DNA from: Flavobacteriaceae bacterium
GTDB lineage: Bacteria > Bacteroidota > Bacteroidia > Flavobacteriales > Flavobacteriaceae
Assembly: GCA_024644725.1 (NCBI GenBank)
Contig: JAHEHE010000005.1
Location: forward strand, 1 to 60,731
DNA length: 60,731 nucleotides
Direction of reading: 5' to 3'
The notes beneath the pieces were generated by a model. It did not search any database, was not told the DNA's origin, and saw only the letters and a program-made list of their open reading frames with translations. A program made the position numbers and the translations under genes. This document shows positions 32,551 to 41,355 of the stretch, piece by piece (the stretch's first letter is position 1; each line of letters starts with the position of its first letter).

Positions 32551-34158
32551 TCAGACCGGAGAAGCAGTAGCTTCATATTCGCTGACAAAGTGAAGTTTTA
32601 CGGAAGGATATTTCTGCTGGGTCATCTGGACGGTAAAAGCAGAGTCAGCAAGAAAAACAAGCTGGCCTCTTTTGTCGCGTGCAAGAAATCGTTGCTTGAC
32701 CCTTTTGAATTCCTTGAATTCGTCATTGTTTGAATCTGTTGGCTCTACCCAGCAAGCCTTGTGTACATTGACCATTTCATAGTTGCAGCTCGCGCCGTAC
32801 TCGTGCTCCAATCGGTACTGTATGACCTCGAACTGCAGCGCACCTACGGTTCCGATTACTTTTCTGCCATTGAGCTCTAGTGTGAAGAGCTGGGCCACCC
32901 CTTCATCCATCAGCTGATCCAGTCCTTTGGCAAGCTGTTTGGCCTTCATCGGGTCGGCATTGTTGACATACCTGAAGTGCTCCGGAGAAAAACTCGGAAT
33001 CCCCTTGAACTCCAATATTTCACCTTCCGTCAGGGTGTCGCCAATCTTGAAGTTCCCCGTATCATGTAATCCAACGATGTCTCCGGGAAAGGATTCATCG
33101 ACGATCTGCTTCTTTTCGGCAAAGAACGCATTCGGGCTTGAGAATTTCATCTTTTTACCGAGCTTCACATGAAGGTAATTCGTATTTCGTCTGAATACCC
33201 CTGAGACTACTTTGACAAAAGCCAGACGATCCCTGTGCTTGGGGTCCATGTTCGCATGAATCTTAAATACAAACCCCGTGAATTTGTCTTCTTTTGAATC
33301 GACCAGCCTGACATCAGACATCTTGGATTGGGGTGCAGGAGCAATCTCAATGAAACAGTCCAGGAGTTCTTTGACGCCAAAGTTGTTCAGGGCCGATCCA
33401 AAAAATACCGGTTGAAGATTTCCTGCCTGGTAGGCCTCCTGGTCGAAACTTGGGTAAACCTCTTCTACGAGCTCCAATTCCTCCCGCAGGGTATCCGCGG
33501 CGTCTTCTCCTATATATTCGTTCAATTCCGGATCATTGAGATCATCGAACTCAATTCCCTTGGTCACTTTTTGCTTGGATTCGTCAGAAAACAAGTTCAG
33601 TTTACGCTCCCAAATATTGTAGATTCCCTTGAAATCGTATCCCATGCCGATGGGGAAGCTTAAAGGAACGACTTTGAGTCCCAGTTTTTGTTCTACTTCA
33701 TCCAAAAGGTCAAAGGCGTCTTTCCCTTCTCTGTCGAGCTTGTTGATAAACACGATCATGGGGATGTTGCGCATACGGCAGACCTCCACGAGCTTTTCGG
33801 TCTGCTCCTCGACCCCTTTGGCCACGTCGATCACGACAATCACGCTGTCAACAGCCGTAAGAGTCCTGAAGGTGTCTTCAGCAAAATCCTTGTGTCCCGG
33901 AGTGTCGAGAATATTGATTTTCTTATCCTTGTATAGAAATGCCAGAACGGAAGTCGCGACCGAAATCCCTCTCTGTCGTTCGATTTCCATAAAATCCGAA
34001 GTGGCTCCTTTTTTGATCTTGTTGCTCTTGACTGCACCAGCTTCCTGGATGGCCCCTCCGAAAAGAAGCAGTTTTTCGGTCAGGGTCGTCTTTCCCGCAT
34101 CAGGGTGGGAGATGATACCGAAAGTTCTTCTTCTATTGATTTCCTGTGTAAGACTCAT
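32551..34158 (-). CDS. prfC: peptide chain release factor 3
   Basis: This translational GTPase recycles class I release factors after termination. The 535-residue protein has G1 HPDAGKTT (about residues 18-25), the switch region RQRGISVATSV, G3 DTPGHKDF, G4 NKLDREGKD and the C-terminal domain III ending QKYPSVKLHFVSEYE. Length and motifs are typical. It has one of the clearest promoters in the window (34176-34206) and a leader of about 13 bases. Confidence 0.96.
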   Translation of the reverse strand: MSLTQEINRRRTFGIISHPDAGKTTLTEKLLLFGGAIQEAGAVKSNKIKKGATSDFMEIERQRGISVATSVLAFLYKDKKINILDTPGHKDFAEDTFRTLTAVDSVIVVIDVAKGVEEQTEKLVEVCRMRNIPMIVFINKLDREGKDAFDLLDEVEQKLGLKVVPLSFPIGMGYDFKGIYNIWERKLNLFSDESKQKVTKGIEFDDLNDPELNEYIGEDAADTLREELELVEEVYPSFDQEAYQAGNLQPVFFGSALNNFGVKELLDCFIEIAPAPQSKMSDVRLVDSKEDKFTGFVFKIHANMDPKHRDRLAFVKVVSGVFRRNTNYLHVKLGKKMKFSSPNAFFAEKKQIVDESFPGDIVGLHDTGNFKIGDTLTEGEILEFKGIPSFSPEHFRYVNNADPMKAKQLAKGLDQLMDEGVAQLFTLELNGRKVIGTVGALQFEVIQYRLEHEYGASCNYEMVNVHKACWVEPTDSNNDEFKEFKRVKQRFLARDKRGQLVFLADSAFTVQMTQQKYPSVKLHFVSEYEATASPV

Positions 34159-34175
34159 TTGGAAAAATTAGGGGG

Positions 34176-34206
34176 CAAAGATACAGTATCAATTTGCAAA
34201 TCACAA
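34176..34206 (-). promoter_or_regulatory. prfC promoter (TTG-N20-TATCTTTG)
   Basis: On the minus strand TTG (34206-34204) and TATCTTTG (34183-34176) are separated by exactly 20 bases. The predicted start point is near 34171. Confidence 0.75.
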
Positions 34207-34236
34207 CGAGACACTTTTTATCAAAGCCGATTGCTT

Positions 34237-34971
34237 TTATCTGACAACTTCTATTTTCATGAAGACATCTTCCAGCGGCCATTCGTCACTTCCCGCTTTG
34301 AGATTGACAATTCGGTCGATGGTTTCAAATCCGTAGGTGACCTCTCCAAATACTGTGTGCTCCCCATCGAGGTGGTTCGCCCCTTTGCGATTCTGAACGA
34401 TGTAGAACTCGAATGCTGTGGATTTCTTCTGTGGATTGTTCACCCAGTCTCGCGCCAGGGCAATCGCACCGTATTTGTGCTTGCGGTTGTCCCGGAATTC
34501 AGGAGGGATCTTATAGCGCATGTATCGGGCTTTGTAACGTTGGGTATCCAACCTTTCTGATTCTCCTCCCTGGATAATGAAATCAGGAACTACGCGGTAG
34601 AAGCAGGTGGTGTCAAAATACCCCACCTTGGTTAGGAACACAAAACTCGCCCTGTGCAGGGGCGTGTCTTCATAGAGTCTCAGACCGATGTCTCCAAGTC
34701 TCGTTTTGATCACGAGTTGGGTTTCCGGGTTGAGCGCCCCGTATTTTTCCAGGAAAGCCACGGCGTTTTTATTGTTGATCGAATCTACCGGTTTCTTCAG
34801 TTTTAGCTCTTCGAATTTTTCCTTCTCTTTTGATGTTTCCGACGCTTTAACCCTTTCAGATTCTGTGGTTTTTTTTCCGACTCCATCTGACTCTTGCTTG
34901 TCAGTTGACTTTTCGGAACAGGCAAAGACAAGACACATCAACAGCATGAAAAAGAACAGTCTTGAGCCCAT
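34237..34971 (-). CDS. peptidyl-prolyl cis-trans isomerase, cyclophilin type, lipoprotein
   Basis: From MGSRLFFFMLL the protein is 244 residues with a lipobox ending CLVFAC (Cys18). A charged Ser/Lys/Glu linker (about 20-60) precedes the cyclophilin domain: TRLGDIGLRLYEDTP, FYRVVPDFIIQGGE and HTVFGEVTYGFETIDRI. It probably assists folding of exported proteins at the membrane. I place the start at 34971 rather than at an upstream frame opening, because the lipoprotein signal begins there. A -7 box (34985-34992) is just upstream. It is divergent from the TlpA-like gene. Confidence 0.9.
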   Translation of the reverse strand: MGSRLFFFMLLMCLVFACSEKSTDKQESDGVGKKTTESERVKASETSKEKEKFEELKLKKPVDSINNKNAVAFLEKYGALNPETQLVIKTRLGDIGLRLYEDTPLHRASFVFLTKVGYFDTTCFYRVVPDFIIQGGESERLDTQRYKARYMRYKIPPEFRDNRKHKYGAIALARDWVNNPQKKSTAFEFYIVQNRKGANHLDGEHTVFGEVTYGFETIDRIVNLKAGSDEWPLEDVFMKIEVVR

Positions 34972-34984
34972 GAAAAATTTTTGG

Positions 34985-34992
34985 CAAATATA
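34985..34992 (-). promoter_or_regulatory. -7 box for the cyclophilin gene
   Basis: TATATTTG on the minus strand gives a leader of about 9 bases. It supports the 34971 start over any longer form. No -33 match is seen. Confidence 0.5.
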
Positions 34993-35038
34993 CACGAAAG
35001 ATGGAAATCTTTGTACTTTCAAGCACGAAACAAGAAGG

Positions 35039-35524
35039 ATGAATTTTATGAGGCTACTTTGGCTATTTTTGATTCTCTTGGGAAGCTGCACTGAGAAAAC
35101 TGATTCAAAACCGGATCCTTCAAAAGAGGAACGGCTAATTGAGTTTGTTGATATGAACGGAGATACGATCGCACTTTCTTCATTCACCGGAAAGCGAGTA
35201 CTTGTCAATTATTGGGCAACCTGGTGCATTCCCTGTCGAAAGGAGTTCCCATCACTTTTGAAGGCAGAGCAAATGTTGAGAGATGAGAACTATGTTTTTC
35301 TTTTTCCCACGACAGATGAATTCGAACTTATTCGGGAGTTCAAGGCCAAGCAAGGATATGATTTGCGCTTCTTGAAAATGAATTCCAGTCTGGCAAGTAT
35401 GAATATACTTGTGCTCCCCACAACTGAAATCTATGGGACAGACGGGAAGTTGTTTCGACGAATCTCTGGTGCAATGGAATGGGATAAGGAGCAAGTTGCA
35501 AAAATGTTGAAGGATGTGCCCTGA
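35039..35524 (+). CDS. TlpA-like thioredoxin-fold lipoprotein
   Basis: This 161-residue protein has a short lipoprotein signal (LILLGSC, Cys17) and a thioredoxin fold with the redox pair in YWATWCIPCRKEFPSLL. The cis-Pro region is LVLPTTEIYG. TlpA-type proteins reduce disulfides in the periplasm, for example during cytochrome c or copper-centre maturation. An ATG at 35048 is an alternative start with a better-placed AGAAGG. The gene overlaps the frame of the following sialidase-like gene's longest form, and the two are probably one transcript. Confidence 0.85.
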   Translation: MNFMRLLWLFLILLGSCTEKTDSKPDPSKEERLIEFVDMNGDTIALSSFTGKRVLVNYWATWCIPCRKEFPSLLKAEQMLRDENYVFLFPTTDEFELIREFKAKQGYDLRFLKMNSSLASMNILVLPTTEIYGTDGKLFRRISGAMEWDKEQVAKMLKDVP

Positions 35525-35564
35525 AGAAGGGTCTGAAAACGAAATAATGAAATATAGGATCAAA

Positions 35565-36776
35565 ATGGAAACTGTAAAAAAATGCATCGGTGGTTTTGTT
35601 CTGGCGATGATGATTCAAGGATGTCAGGTAAAAGACCATCAGGAATTGGTTTGGGAAGTGCTTGACACCCCTGCTTTAGCGAATTCCGAACAACCGTTTC
35701 TAATGTCAGAGGATGAACAACTATACATGCTCTGGACTGAAAAGTTTCCTGAGGGAGAGACCTCTTTGATTTTCAGTGAATACGACAAAGTACAATGGAG
35801 GAATCGAATTGAACTTGTGCGGGGAGAAGATTGGTTTGTCAATTGGGCAGATTTTCCTGCTATTGCAAAAAATGGACGACATATGATAGCTCACTATCTT
35901 AAAAAATCAGATACGGCAACTTTTTCTTATGACATACGCCTGGTTCATTCCAGCTCCAATGGAACGAATTGGTCCCAGTTGGGCAAATTGCATGCTGACA
36001 ATGTGAAAACGGAGCATGGCTTTGTTAGTTTTTCTCCCGTTGAAGAAGATTCGTTTCAGGCCGTATGGCTGGACGGTCGCAATATGGAGGCGGGTCATCA
36101 TGCCATGCAGTTGAGATCGGCAGAGATTGGATCCGATGGAAAGATTGTTTCAGAACAGTTGGTGGATGATATGACTTGTGATTGTTGCCAGACTTCCCTC
36201 GTCCAAACTGACAAGGGAACTTTGGTTGCCTACAGGGACAGGACAGAGGAAGAGATACGCGACATTTACTTTAGTTTGTATCGTGAGGAGCAATGGTCAG
36301 AACCGAAAGCTGTTTCTAATGATCGATGGGAAATCAATGGTTGCCCAGTAAACGGACCCAAGCTGTCTGCCTCTGGAAACTCAGTTGGCTTGGCCTGGTT
36401 TACCGCAGCGAATGATGAACCTCGGGTCAAAGTAGCGTTTTCAGATGATGGAGGAATGAATTTCGGTGAGCCCTGGGTTGTGGATGAGGAAAATCCACTT
36501 GGACGGGTTGATATTTTTATGCTTGATGAAAACAAGGCCCTGTTGAGTTGGATGAGGCTGAATCAGAAGGATGCGGAACTGCGTTTGGCATTGATCGATA
36601 AATCGGAAGGCATATTGATTAGTAAGGTTGTCTCAGAATTGTCCTCGGCACGATCTACGGGATTCCCGCAGTTGGAGGTGGCAGGGGGTAAAGTCTTTTT
36701 AGCCTGGAACCAGGAGACATCAGATGGTAAAAGAATCAAAATGGTTAAAAAGAGTCTTAAAGAGATTTATCCGTAA
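35565..36776 (+). CDS. sialidase-fold (BNR-type) lipoprotein of unknown function
   Basis: This is predicted as a 403-residue lipoprotein (signal ending MMIQGC, Cys20). Repeated Asp-box-like units are seen (SSSNGTNWSQLG, FSDDGGMNFGEPW), indicating a six-bladed beta-propeller like sialidases. The catalytic Arg triad of true sialidases is not evident. A Cys cluster MTCDCCQTSL (about residue 205) plus GCPVNGPKLSA is unusual and could bind a metal. I chose 35565 because AGGA sits six bases before it; 35547 is an alternative. It follows the TlpA-like gene closely. Confidence 0.7.
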   Translation: METVKKCIGGFVLAMMIQGCQVKDHQELVWEVLDTPALANSEQPFLMSEDEQLYMLWTEKFPEGETSLIFSEYDKVQWRNRIELVRGEDWFVNWADFPAIAKNGRHMIAHYLKKSDTATFSYDIRLVHSSSNGTNWSQLGKLHADNVKTEHGFVSFSPVEEDSFQAVWLDGRNMEAGHHAMQLRSAEIGSDGKIVSEQLVDDMTCDCCQTSLVQTDKGTLVAYRDRTEEEIRDIYFSLYREEQWSEPKAVSNDRWEINGCPVNGPKLSASGNSVGLAWFTAANDEPRVKVAFSDDGGMNFGEPWVVDEENPLGRVDIFMLDENKALLSWMRLNQKDAELRLALIDKSEGILISKVVSELSSARSTGFPQLEVAGGKVFLAWNQETSDGKRIKMVKKSLKEIYP

Positions 36777-36781
36777 ATTTG
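36774..36781 (+). promoter_or_regulatory. -7 box for idi, overlapping the upstream stop codon
   Basis: TAAATTTG matches TAnnTTTG. Its first three bases are the stop codon of the sialidase-like gene. The predicted leader for idi is about 8 bases. No -33 TTG is seen. Confidence 0.45.
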
Positions 36782-36794
36782 TAAAAAAATCAGA

Positions 36795-37313
36795 ATGGCA
36801 GAAGAAAAGGTGATTTTGGTGGATCGGCAGGACAATCAGGTCGGTTTGATGGAAAAGCTGGAGGCTCATGAAAAAGCAGTGCTCCACAGGGCTTTTTCCG
36901 TTTTTATCTTTAACAAGCGAGGTGAATTGCTTCTGCAACAGAGGGCTCATCACAAATACCACTCGCCTGGGCTTTGGACGAATACCTGTTGCAGTCATCA
37001 AAGAGAAGGAGAGACGAATCTTCAAGCCGGGAAACGACGCCTTAGGGAAGAGATGGGCATGGAATGCGAACTGGAGGATTTGTTTTGGTTCATTTATAAA
37101 GCCCAATTTGACAATGGTCTGACTGAGCATGAGCTGGACCATGTTTTGGTGGGAAACAGCGATGACGATCCAAGTATCAACCCCCAGGAAGTCGCTGATT
37201 TCAAATGGATGTCACTGGAGGAAGTGAAAGAAGACATGAAGTCACATCCGGAGATTTATACGGAGTGGTTCAAGATAATTTTCAGAGAATACGATCAAAG
37301 ACTTGTAAAATGA
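36795..37313 (+). CDS. idi: isopentenyl-diphosphate delta-isomerase, type I
   Basis: This enzyme interconverts isopentenyl and dimethylallyl diphosphate for isoprenoid synthesis. The 172-residue Nudix-fold protein has the catalytic Cys in WTNTCCSHQREGE, the Nudix-like segment AGKRRLREEMGMECEL and the catalytic Glu in TEHELDHVLVG. These are all type I features. Its stop codon overlaps the start of the next gene (ATGA), so it begins an idi-PTPS-peroxiredoxin run. Confidence 0.95.
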   Translation: MAEEKVILVDRQDNQVGLMEKLEAHEKAVLHRAFSVFIFNKRGELLLQQRAHHKYHSPGLWTNTCCSHQREGETNLQAGKRRLREEMGMECELEDLFWFIYKAQFDNGLTEHELDHVLVGNSDDDPSINPQEVADFKWMSLEEVKEDMKSHPEIYTEWFKIIFREYDQRLVK

Positions 37314-37720
37314 GGGTCAAAGTAAGCAGAAAAGCACATTTTAACGCAGCACACAGGTTGTATAACAAGTCCTGGTCTGATGAACAAAACTCAGAAGTGT
37401 TCGGCAAATGTGCCTTTCCGAATTACCATGGCCACAATTATGAGCTCATCGTTTCGGTAACGGGTGAAATCGATCCTGATACAGGATACGTGATGGACAT
37501 GAAAGTTTTAAAGGACATCATACGTGAAGAAGTGGAAGAGCCTTTTGATCACAAAAACCTCAATGTAGACGTTGAAGAGTTCAAGACAATGAATCCAACG
37601 GCCGAGAATATCGTGGTGGTTATTTGGAAAAAGATCAGGAAGAAGATTCCTGAGAATATGGAGCTCGATGTTGTTCTTTACGAGACACCCCGGAACTTTG
37701 TCAGCTACGGAGGTGAATAA
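37310..37720 (+). CDS. 6-pyruvoyltetrahydropterin synthase/QueD family protein
   Basis: This 136-residue protein has the zinc His residues in KAHFNAAHRL and YHGHNYEL, a Cys in FGKCAFPNYHGH, the motif TGYVMDMKVLKDII and DHKNLN. The C-terminal Glu (LYETPRNF) is also conserved. The family makes either tetrahydropterin or the queuosine precursor 6-carboxytetrahydropterin, and the sequence fits both. I start it at 37310, where the ATG overlaps the idi stop. An earlier in-frame start at 37205 would lie inside idi. Confidence 0.9.
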   Translation: MRVKVSRKAHFNAAHRLYNKSWSDEQNSEVFGKCAFPNYHGHNYELIVSVTGEIDPDTGYVMDMKVLKDIIREEVEEPFDHKNLNVDVEEFKTMNPTAENIVVVIWKKIRKKIPENMELDVVLYETPRNFVSYGGE

Positions 37721-37732
37721 TATGTATTCCCG

Positions 37733-38281
37733 ATGAAAAGAAAGTTAACAATAATTTCAATCGCAGTCCTTGTCGGGCTCGTATTCTCATTTACTATGGC
37801 AAAAAAGACAAACAGCAAGCCACTTGGGGTGGGTGACAAGGTTCCTGAATTCACGTTACAGGATCAAAACGGCGACGAATTCAAGATTGGTGATTACCTG
37901 GGCAAGAATGCCATGGTGATATATTTTTATCCAAAAGACGACACCCCAGGATGCACCAAGGAAGCTTGCTCATTCCGGGACTCTTTCGAGGAGTTCACGG
38001 ATAGGAATGTCAAGGTGATCGGCATAAGTGCAGATGACGTTGAGAGCCACCGAGATTTTGCGAAAAAGTACAACCTTCCTTTTACTTTGCTGGCTGACAC
38101 CAACAATGAGGTGCGCAAGCTTTTTGGAGTGAAATCAAATCTGATGGGGCTCATTCCAGGACGTGTCACCTATGTAATTGATAGTTCAGGCAGTGTTATC
38201 TATATATTTGAAAGTCAATTAAAAGCAACTAAGCACATCAGTGAAGCTTTACAAGCTCTCGACAATCAAGCTGCGCAATAG
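37733..38281 (+). CDS. exported Bcp/PrxQ-type peroxiredoxin
   Basis: This 182-residue protein has an N-terminal hydrophobic segment (LTIISIAVLVGLVFSFTMA, about residues 4-22), which is probably an uncleaved anchor or signal. A peroxiredoxin domain follows, with TPGCTKEACSFRD (C-x4-C pair) and FYPKDDTPGC. It resembles the cytoplasmic Bcp at 17.9 kb but would work on the periplasmic side. It is third in the idi operon. Its last 16 bases overlap the end of the convergent adenine deaminase gene. Confidence 0.9.
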   Translation: MKRKLTIISIAVLVGLVFSFTMAKKTNSKPLGVGDKVPEFTLQDQNGDEFKIGDYLGKNAMVIYFYPKDDTPGCTKEACSFRDSFEEFTDRNVKVIGISADDVESHRDFAKKYNLPFTLLADTNNEVRKLFGVKSNLMGLIPGRVTYVIDSSGSVIYIFESQLKATKHISEALQALDNQAAQ

Positions 38282-39267
38282 GCCTCAACTTCCCTCAAAT
38301 ACATGTCCTTCATATTTTGATCCAACAGGGAATACCGGAATGAATTTCTGGCAAGTTCACAGAGATCTTCTTTTGAAAGGTCAAGGGCCTTCTGAATCGA
38401 AATAAAATTCTGATTGACTTGTCCTCCAAAATAGGCCGGATCATCCGAGTTGACCGTGACCTTCAGTCCCAGGTCCATCATTTTTTTGAGTGGATGCTCC
38501 GATAGGTTCTCCACTACTTTGAGCGACAGGTTAGACAAAGGACACACGGTTAGAGCCATGTCCCTTTTGACTATTTCCCGTACAAGTGACGCGTCCTGCA
38601 GGGAGTTGTTGCCGTGATCGATGCGCTTGATTTTCAACAGATCCAGGGCTTCCCAAACGTAATCCGCACTTCCTTCTTCACCCGCATGCGCAAGTGGAAC
38701 ATATCCCTCGGCCACTGAGGCTTCAAATACTCGTTTGAATTTGGAAGGAGGATTTCCCTTTTCAGAGGAGTCCAGTCCGACAGCTGTTATCCAGGCTTTG
38801 AAAGGAAGTGACTCCTCAAGTGTCTTAAAAGCAGCTTCTTCGGATAAGTGCCTCAAATAACTCATAATCAACAGAGTTGAGATCCCAAACTTCTCCCGTG
38901 CCTCGACACATGCTTTGTGAATTCCGGTTATGACCGTTTCAAAACTGACACCTCGCTCCGTATGGGTTTGAGGGTCGAACATGATTTCCGCATGCCGTAC
39001 ATTCTGTTCCGCACATTTTTCGAGGTAGGCAAACGTAAGATCGTAGAAATCCTGTTCATAAAGAAGTACCTGCGCCCCCTGATAATAGATGTCCAGGAAA
39101 TCCTGAAGGCAACTGAATGCATAGGCTTTTTTCAGCTTTTCAACGCTGTCATAGGGTATGTCGACTTTGTTTCGTTTGGCGATCTCGAACATGAGCTCCG
39201 GTTCAAAAGTGCCTTCAATGTGCAAATGCAACTCAGCTTTGGGGAGGTTATTAATGAAGTTTTCCAT
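38266..39267 (-). CDS. adenine deaminase, adenosine-deaminase-fold (Aah1-like)
   Basis: This is a 333-residue member of the adenosine/AMP deaminase superfamily. It has zinc His residues in AELHLHIEGTFEPE, the catalytic segment HAGEEG (His-x-Glu) and the aspartates in VTVNSDDPAYFGG. The N-terminal 'HLHIEGTFEPE', together with 'AYAFSCLQDFLDIYY', follows the fungal/bacterial adenine deaminase pattern rather than the adenosine deaminase pattern (HVHLDGS). I therefore predict adenine to hypoxanthine activity. Automatic pipelines often name it adenosine deaminase. It ends inside the convergent peroxiredoxin gene. Confidence 0.85.
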   Translation of the reverse strand: MENFINNLPKAELHLHIEGTFEPELMFEIAKRNKVDIPYDSVEKLKKAYAFSCLQDFLDIYYQGAQVLLYEQDFYDLTFAYLEKCAEQNVRHAEIMFDPQTHTERGVSFETVITGIHKACVEAREKFGISTLLIMSYLRHLSEEAAFKTLEESLPFKAWITAVGLDSSEKGNPPSKFKRVFEASVAEGYVPLAHAGEEGSADYVWEALDLLKIKRIDHGNNSLQDASLVREIVKRDMALTVCPLSNLSLKVVENLSEHPLKKMMDLGLKVTVNSDDPAYFGGQVNQNFISIQKALDLSKEDLCELARNSFRYSLLDQNMKDMYLREVEAYCAA

Positions 39268-39359
39268 GTTGTAAATTTAGTAAAACAGATGATAAAATCA
39301 GGAGTCCTTCTACCCGGATATCTTGGGAATTTGCTCCTCAGCGGTAAGGGATAAATAAT

Positions 39360-39367
39360 TATCTTTG
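39360..39367 (+). promoter_or_regulatory. -7 box for the Kdo8N operon
   Basis: TATCTTTG matches TAnnTTTG and predicts a start point near 39373, 28 bases before the kdnA ATG. It argues against a TTG start at 39365, which would lie inside the box. A -33 TTG at normal spacing is not seen. Confidence 0.5.
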
Positions 39368-39400
39368 ACAAAGAAATCTAAATTTTTAAACACACAGCTT

Positions 39401-40594
39401 ATGCCTGGATTTGAACTTTTTGGTGACCTGGAAAGAAAAGAGCTAAATGACGTTCTCGAGAATGGGGTCCTGATGCGCTACGGATTCGACGGAATGAGAA
39501 ATGGCCACTGGAAGGCCAAAGAGCTCGAAAGTGAGATAGAATCCCGTTTTGACATAAAACATGCTCAGCTGACCAGCAGCGGTACAACGGCGCTCAACGT
39601 GGCGCTGGCCGTCATGGGAATCGGGGCAGGTGATGAGGTCATCATGCCGACATTCACTTTTGTCGCCAGCTTTGAATCCATTTTAGCTGCAGGAGCCATT
39701 CCGGTCCTGGTTGAAATAGATGATACCCTCACCCTGGACCCGACAGCGGTTGAAAAGGCGATAACCTCGAAGACAAAAGCGGTCATGCCCGTTCACATGT
39801 GCGGGTCAATGGCAGACCTGGATGCACTGAAGGACATTTGTGACCGACACGACCTGTACCTGCTGGAAGATGCATGCCAGGCCTTTGGAGCAACGTATAA
39901 AGGAAAGAAAGTCGGAACCATAGGAGACGCGGGTACTTTCTCATTTGATTTTGTCAAAACCATTACCTGCGGTGAAGGAGGCGTCATGATGACCAACAAC
40001 GATGATTTTGCCATGTGGGCCGATCAATACACGGATCACGGACACGATCACATCGGAAGCGATCGGGGGGCAGAAACCCATCCGATCCTGGGCTACAATT
40101 TCAGAATCTCCGAGCTACATGCTGCTGTCGGACTGGGGCAGATCAAAAGAATGGACGAATTTATTGCCATTCAAAGGCGAAATCACGGCATACTCAAAGG
40201 AGCACTCAGTGAGATCCCCGAGGTAAGCTTCAGAAGAGTTCCTGATCCTGAAGGGGACAGCTGCGGCTTCCTCAACTTCTTCATGCCTACGGCAGAACTG
40301 ACTTCAAAAGTAGTGCAGGCCTTTAAAGATCATGGAATAGACAGCTTTTGGAATTATTACGAGAACAATTGGCACTATGTGCGGCGCTGGGACCATCTGA
40401 AGAATGCCAAGAGTCTCTTTCCGATTTCTGAAGAGGTTCGAAGTCGCATTGAAGGAATCAAGGATCAAAAGTTTCCACAGTCTGATGATTTGATATCCCG
40501 AAACATTTCCTGCCTGATCAAACTCTCCTGGGAGGAGCAACAGGTCAGGGACCTTGGGAAGAAAATGACCGAGGCAATTCGATCCGTACTTTAA
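39401..40594 (+). CDS. kdnA: 8-amino-3,8-dideoxy-manno-octulosonate transaminase (KdnA-type)
   Basis: This DegT/StrS-family PLP enzyme is predicted to aminate 8-oxo-Kdo to Kdo8N. The 397-residue protein starts MPGFELFG as in Shewanella KdnA. It has LTSSGTTALNVALA, the cofactor segment LEDACQAFGATYKG, the PLP lysine in FDFVKTITCGEGG (K186) and DHGHDHIGSDRGAE. The specific name rests on these KdnA-like blocks and on its neighbours kdsB and kdnB. A generic sugar aminotransferase is the alternative. The stop is 9 bases before kdsB. Confidence 0.88.
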   Translation: MPGFELFGDLERKELNDVLENGVLMRYGFDGMRNGHWKAKELESEIESRFDIKHAQLTSSGTTALNVALAVMGIGAGDEVIMPTFTFVASFESILAAGAIPVLVEIDDTLTLDPTAVEKAITSKTKAVMPVHMCGSMADLDALKDICDRHDLYLLEDACQAFGATYKGKKVGTIGDAGTFSFDFVKTITCGEGGVMMTNNDDFAMWADQYTDHGHDHIGSDRGAETHPILGYNFRISELHAAVGLGQIKRMDEFIAIQRRNHGILKGALSEIPEVSFRRVPDPEGDSCGFLNFFMPTAELTSKVVQAFKDHGIDSFWNYYENNWHYVRRWDHLKNAKSLFPISEEVRSRIEGIKDQKFPQSDDLISRNISCLIKLSWEEQQVRDLGKKMTEAIRSVL

Positions 40595-40603
40595 GTCCTT
40601 CCC

Positions 40604-41335
40604 ATGAAAGTAGTTGCAATGATACCTGCACGTTACGGAGCTACTAGGTTTCCCGGAAAGCTCATGGCGGATCTCGGCGGAAAACCCGTCATATTGAGAA
40701 CCTACCTCGCGACCTTGAGCACGGGTTTGTTTGACCAGGTTTATGTAGTGACAGACAGTCGAATCATCAAGGAGGCCATTGAACGGGGAGGAGGCAAGGC
40801 CATTATGAGCAAGCAGGAACACGAATGCGGTACCGACCGGATCGCGGAAGCTGTTGAAAACCTCGATATAGACATTGTAGTCAATGTGCAGGGGGATGAG
40901 CCGTTTGTCAAAAAAGAACCCCTGGAGGCCGTTATCAATGTTTTCAAAGGAGATGATGCAGACCAAATCGACCTGGCCTCACTGATGCAGGAAATTACGG
41001 ACTGGAAAGATATAACAGATCCCAATTATGTGAAGGTAATTGTCGATCAGGATGACTTCGCCCTGTATTTTTCAAGATCACCGATTCCCTATCCCAGAGA
41101 TAAGGAAGCAGGCGCCAGATATTTTGAGCATATTGGGGTGTATGCCTTTAGAAAACAAGCTATTATGGATTTTTATCGCTTACCCATGCGATCCCTGGAG
41201 GCTACCGAAAAGGTGGAATGCATACGCTTTCTGGAATACGGCAAGCGCATCAAGATGGTTGAAACCCAGTATATGGGTATCGAGATCGATACCCCAGAGG
41301 ACCTGGATAAGGCCCAAAAGTATATTAAAGATTAA
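40604..41335 (+). CDS. kdsB: 3-deoxy-manno-octulosonate cytidylyltransferase
   Basis: This enzyme activates Kdo (or Kdo8N) with CMP for transfer to lipid A. The 243-residue protein has [22 protein letters not shown] at the start, the nucleotide-binding [21 protein letters not shown] and the C-terminal [14 protein letters not shown]-type motif. The length matches KdsB. Its place between kdnA and kdnB suggests that this copy uses Kdo8N, as in Shewanella. Whether a second kdsB exists elsewhere cannot be seen. Confidence 0.95.
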   Translation: MKVVAMIPARYGATRFPGKLMADLGGKPVILRTYLATLSTGLFDQVYVVTDSRIIKEAIERGGGKAIMSKQEHECGTDRIAEAVENLDIDIVVNVQGDEPFVKKEPLEAVINVFKGDDADQIDLASLMQEITDWKDITDPNYVKVIVDQDDFALYFSRSPIPYPRDKEAGARYFEHIGVYAFRKQAIMDFYRLPMRSLEATEKVECIRFLEYGKRIKMVETQYMGIEIDTPEDLDKAQKYIKD

Positions 41336-41355
41336 AGCATTGAAATTGAATCAAT

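Noticed and set aside
34688-35038. Long N-terminal extension of the TlpA-like frame
   Set aside because: The extension is antisense to the cyclophilin gene and Ser/Phe-rich. The lipoprotein signal begins at 35039.
34972-35208. N-terminal extension of the cyclophilin frame
   Set aside because: It runs antisense into the TlpA-like gene and over the -7 box. The signal peptide starts at 34971.
39365-39400. TTG start for kdnA
   Set aside because: The TTG is part of the -7 box, and the family starts at MPGFELFG (39401).
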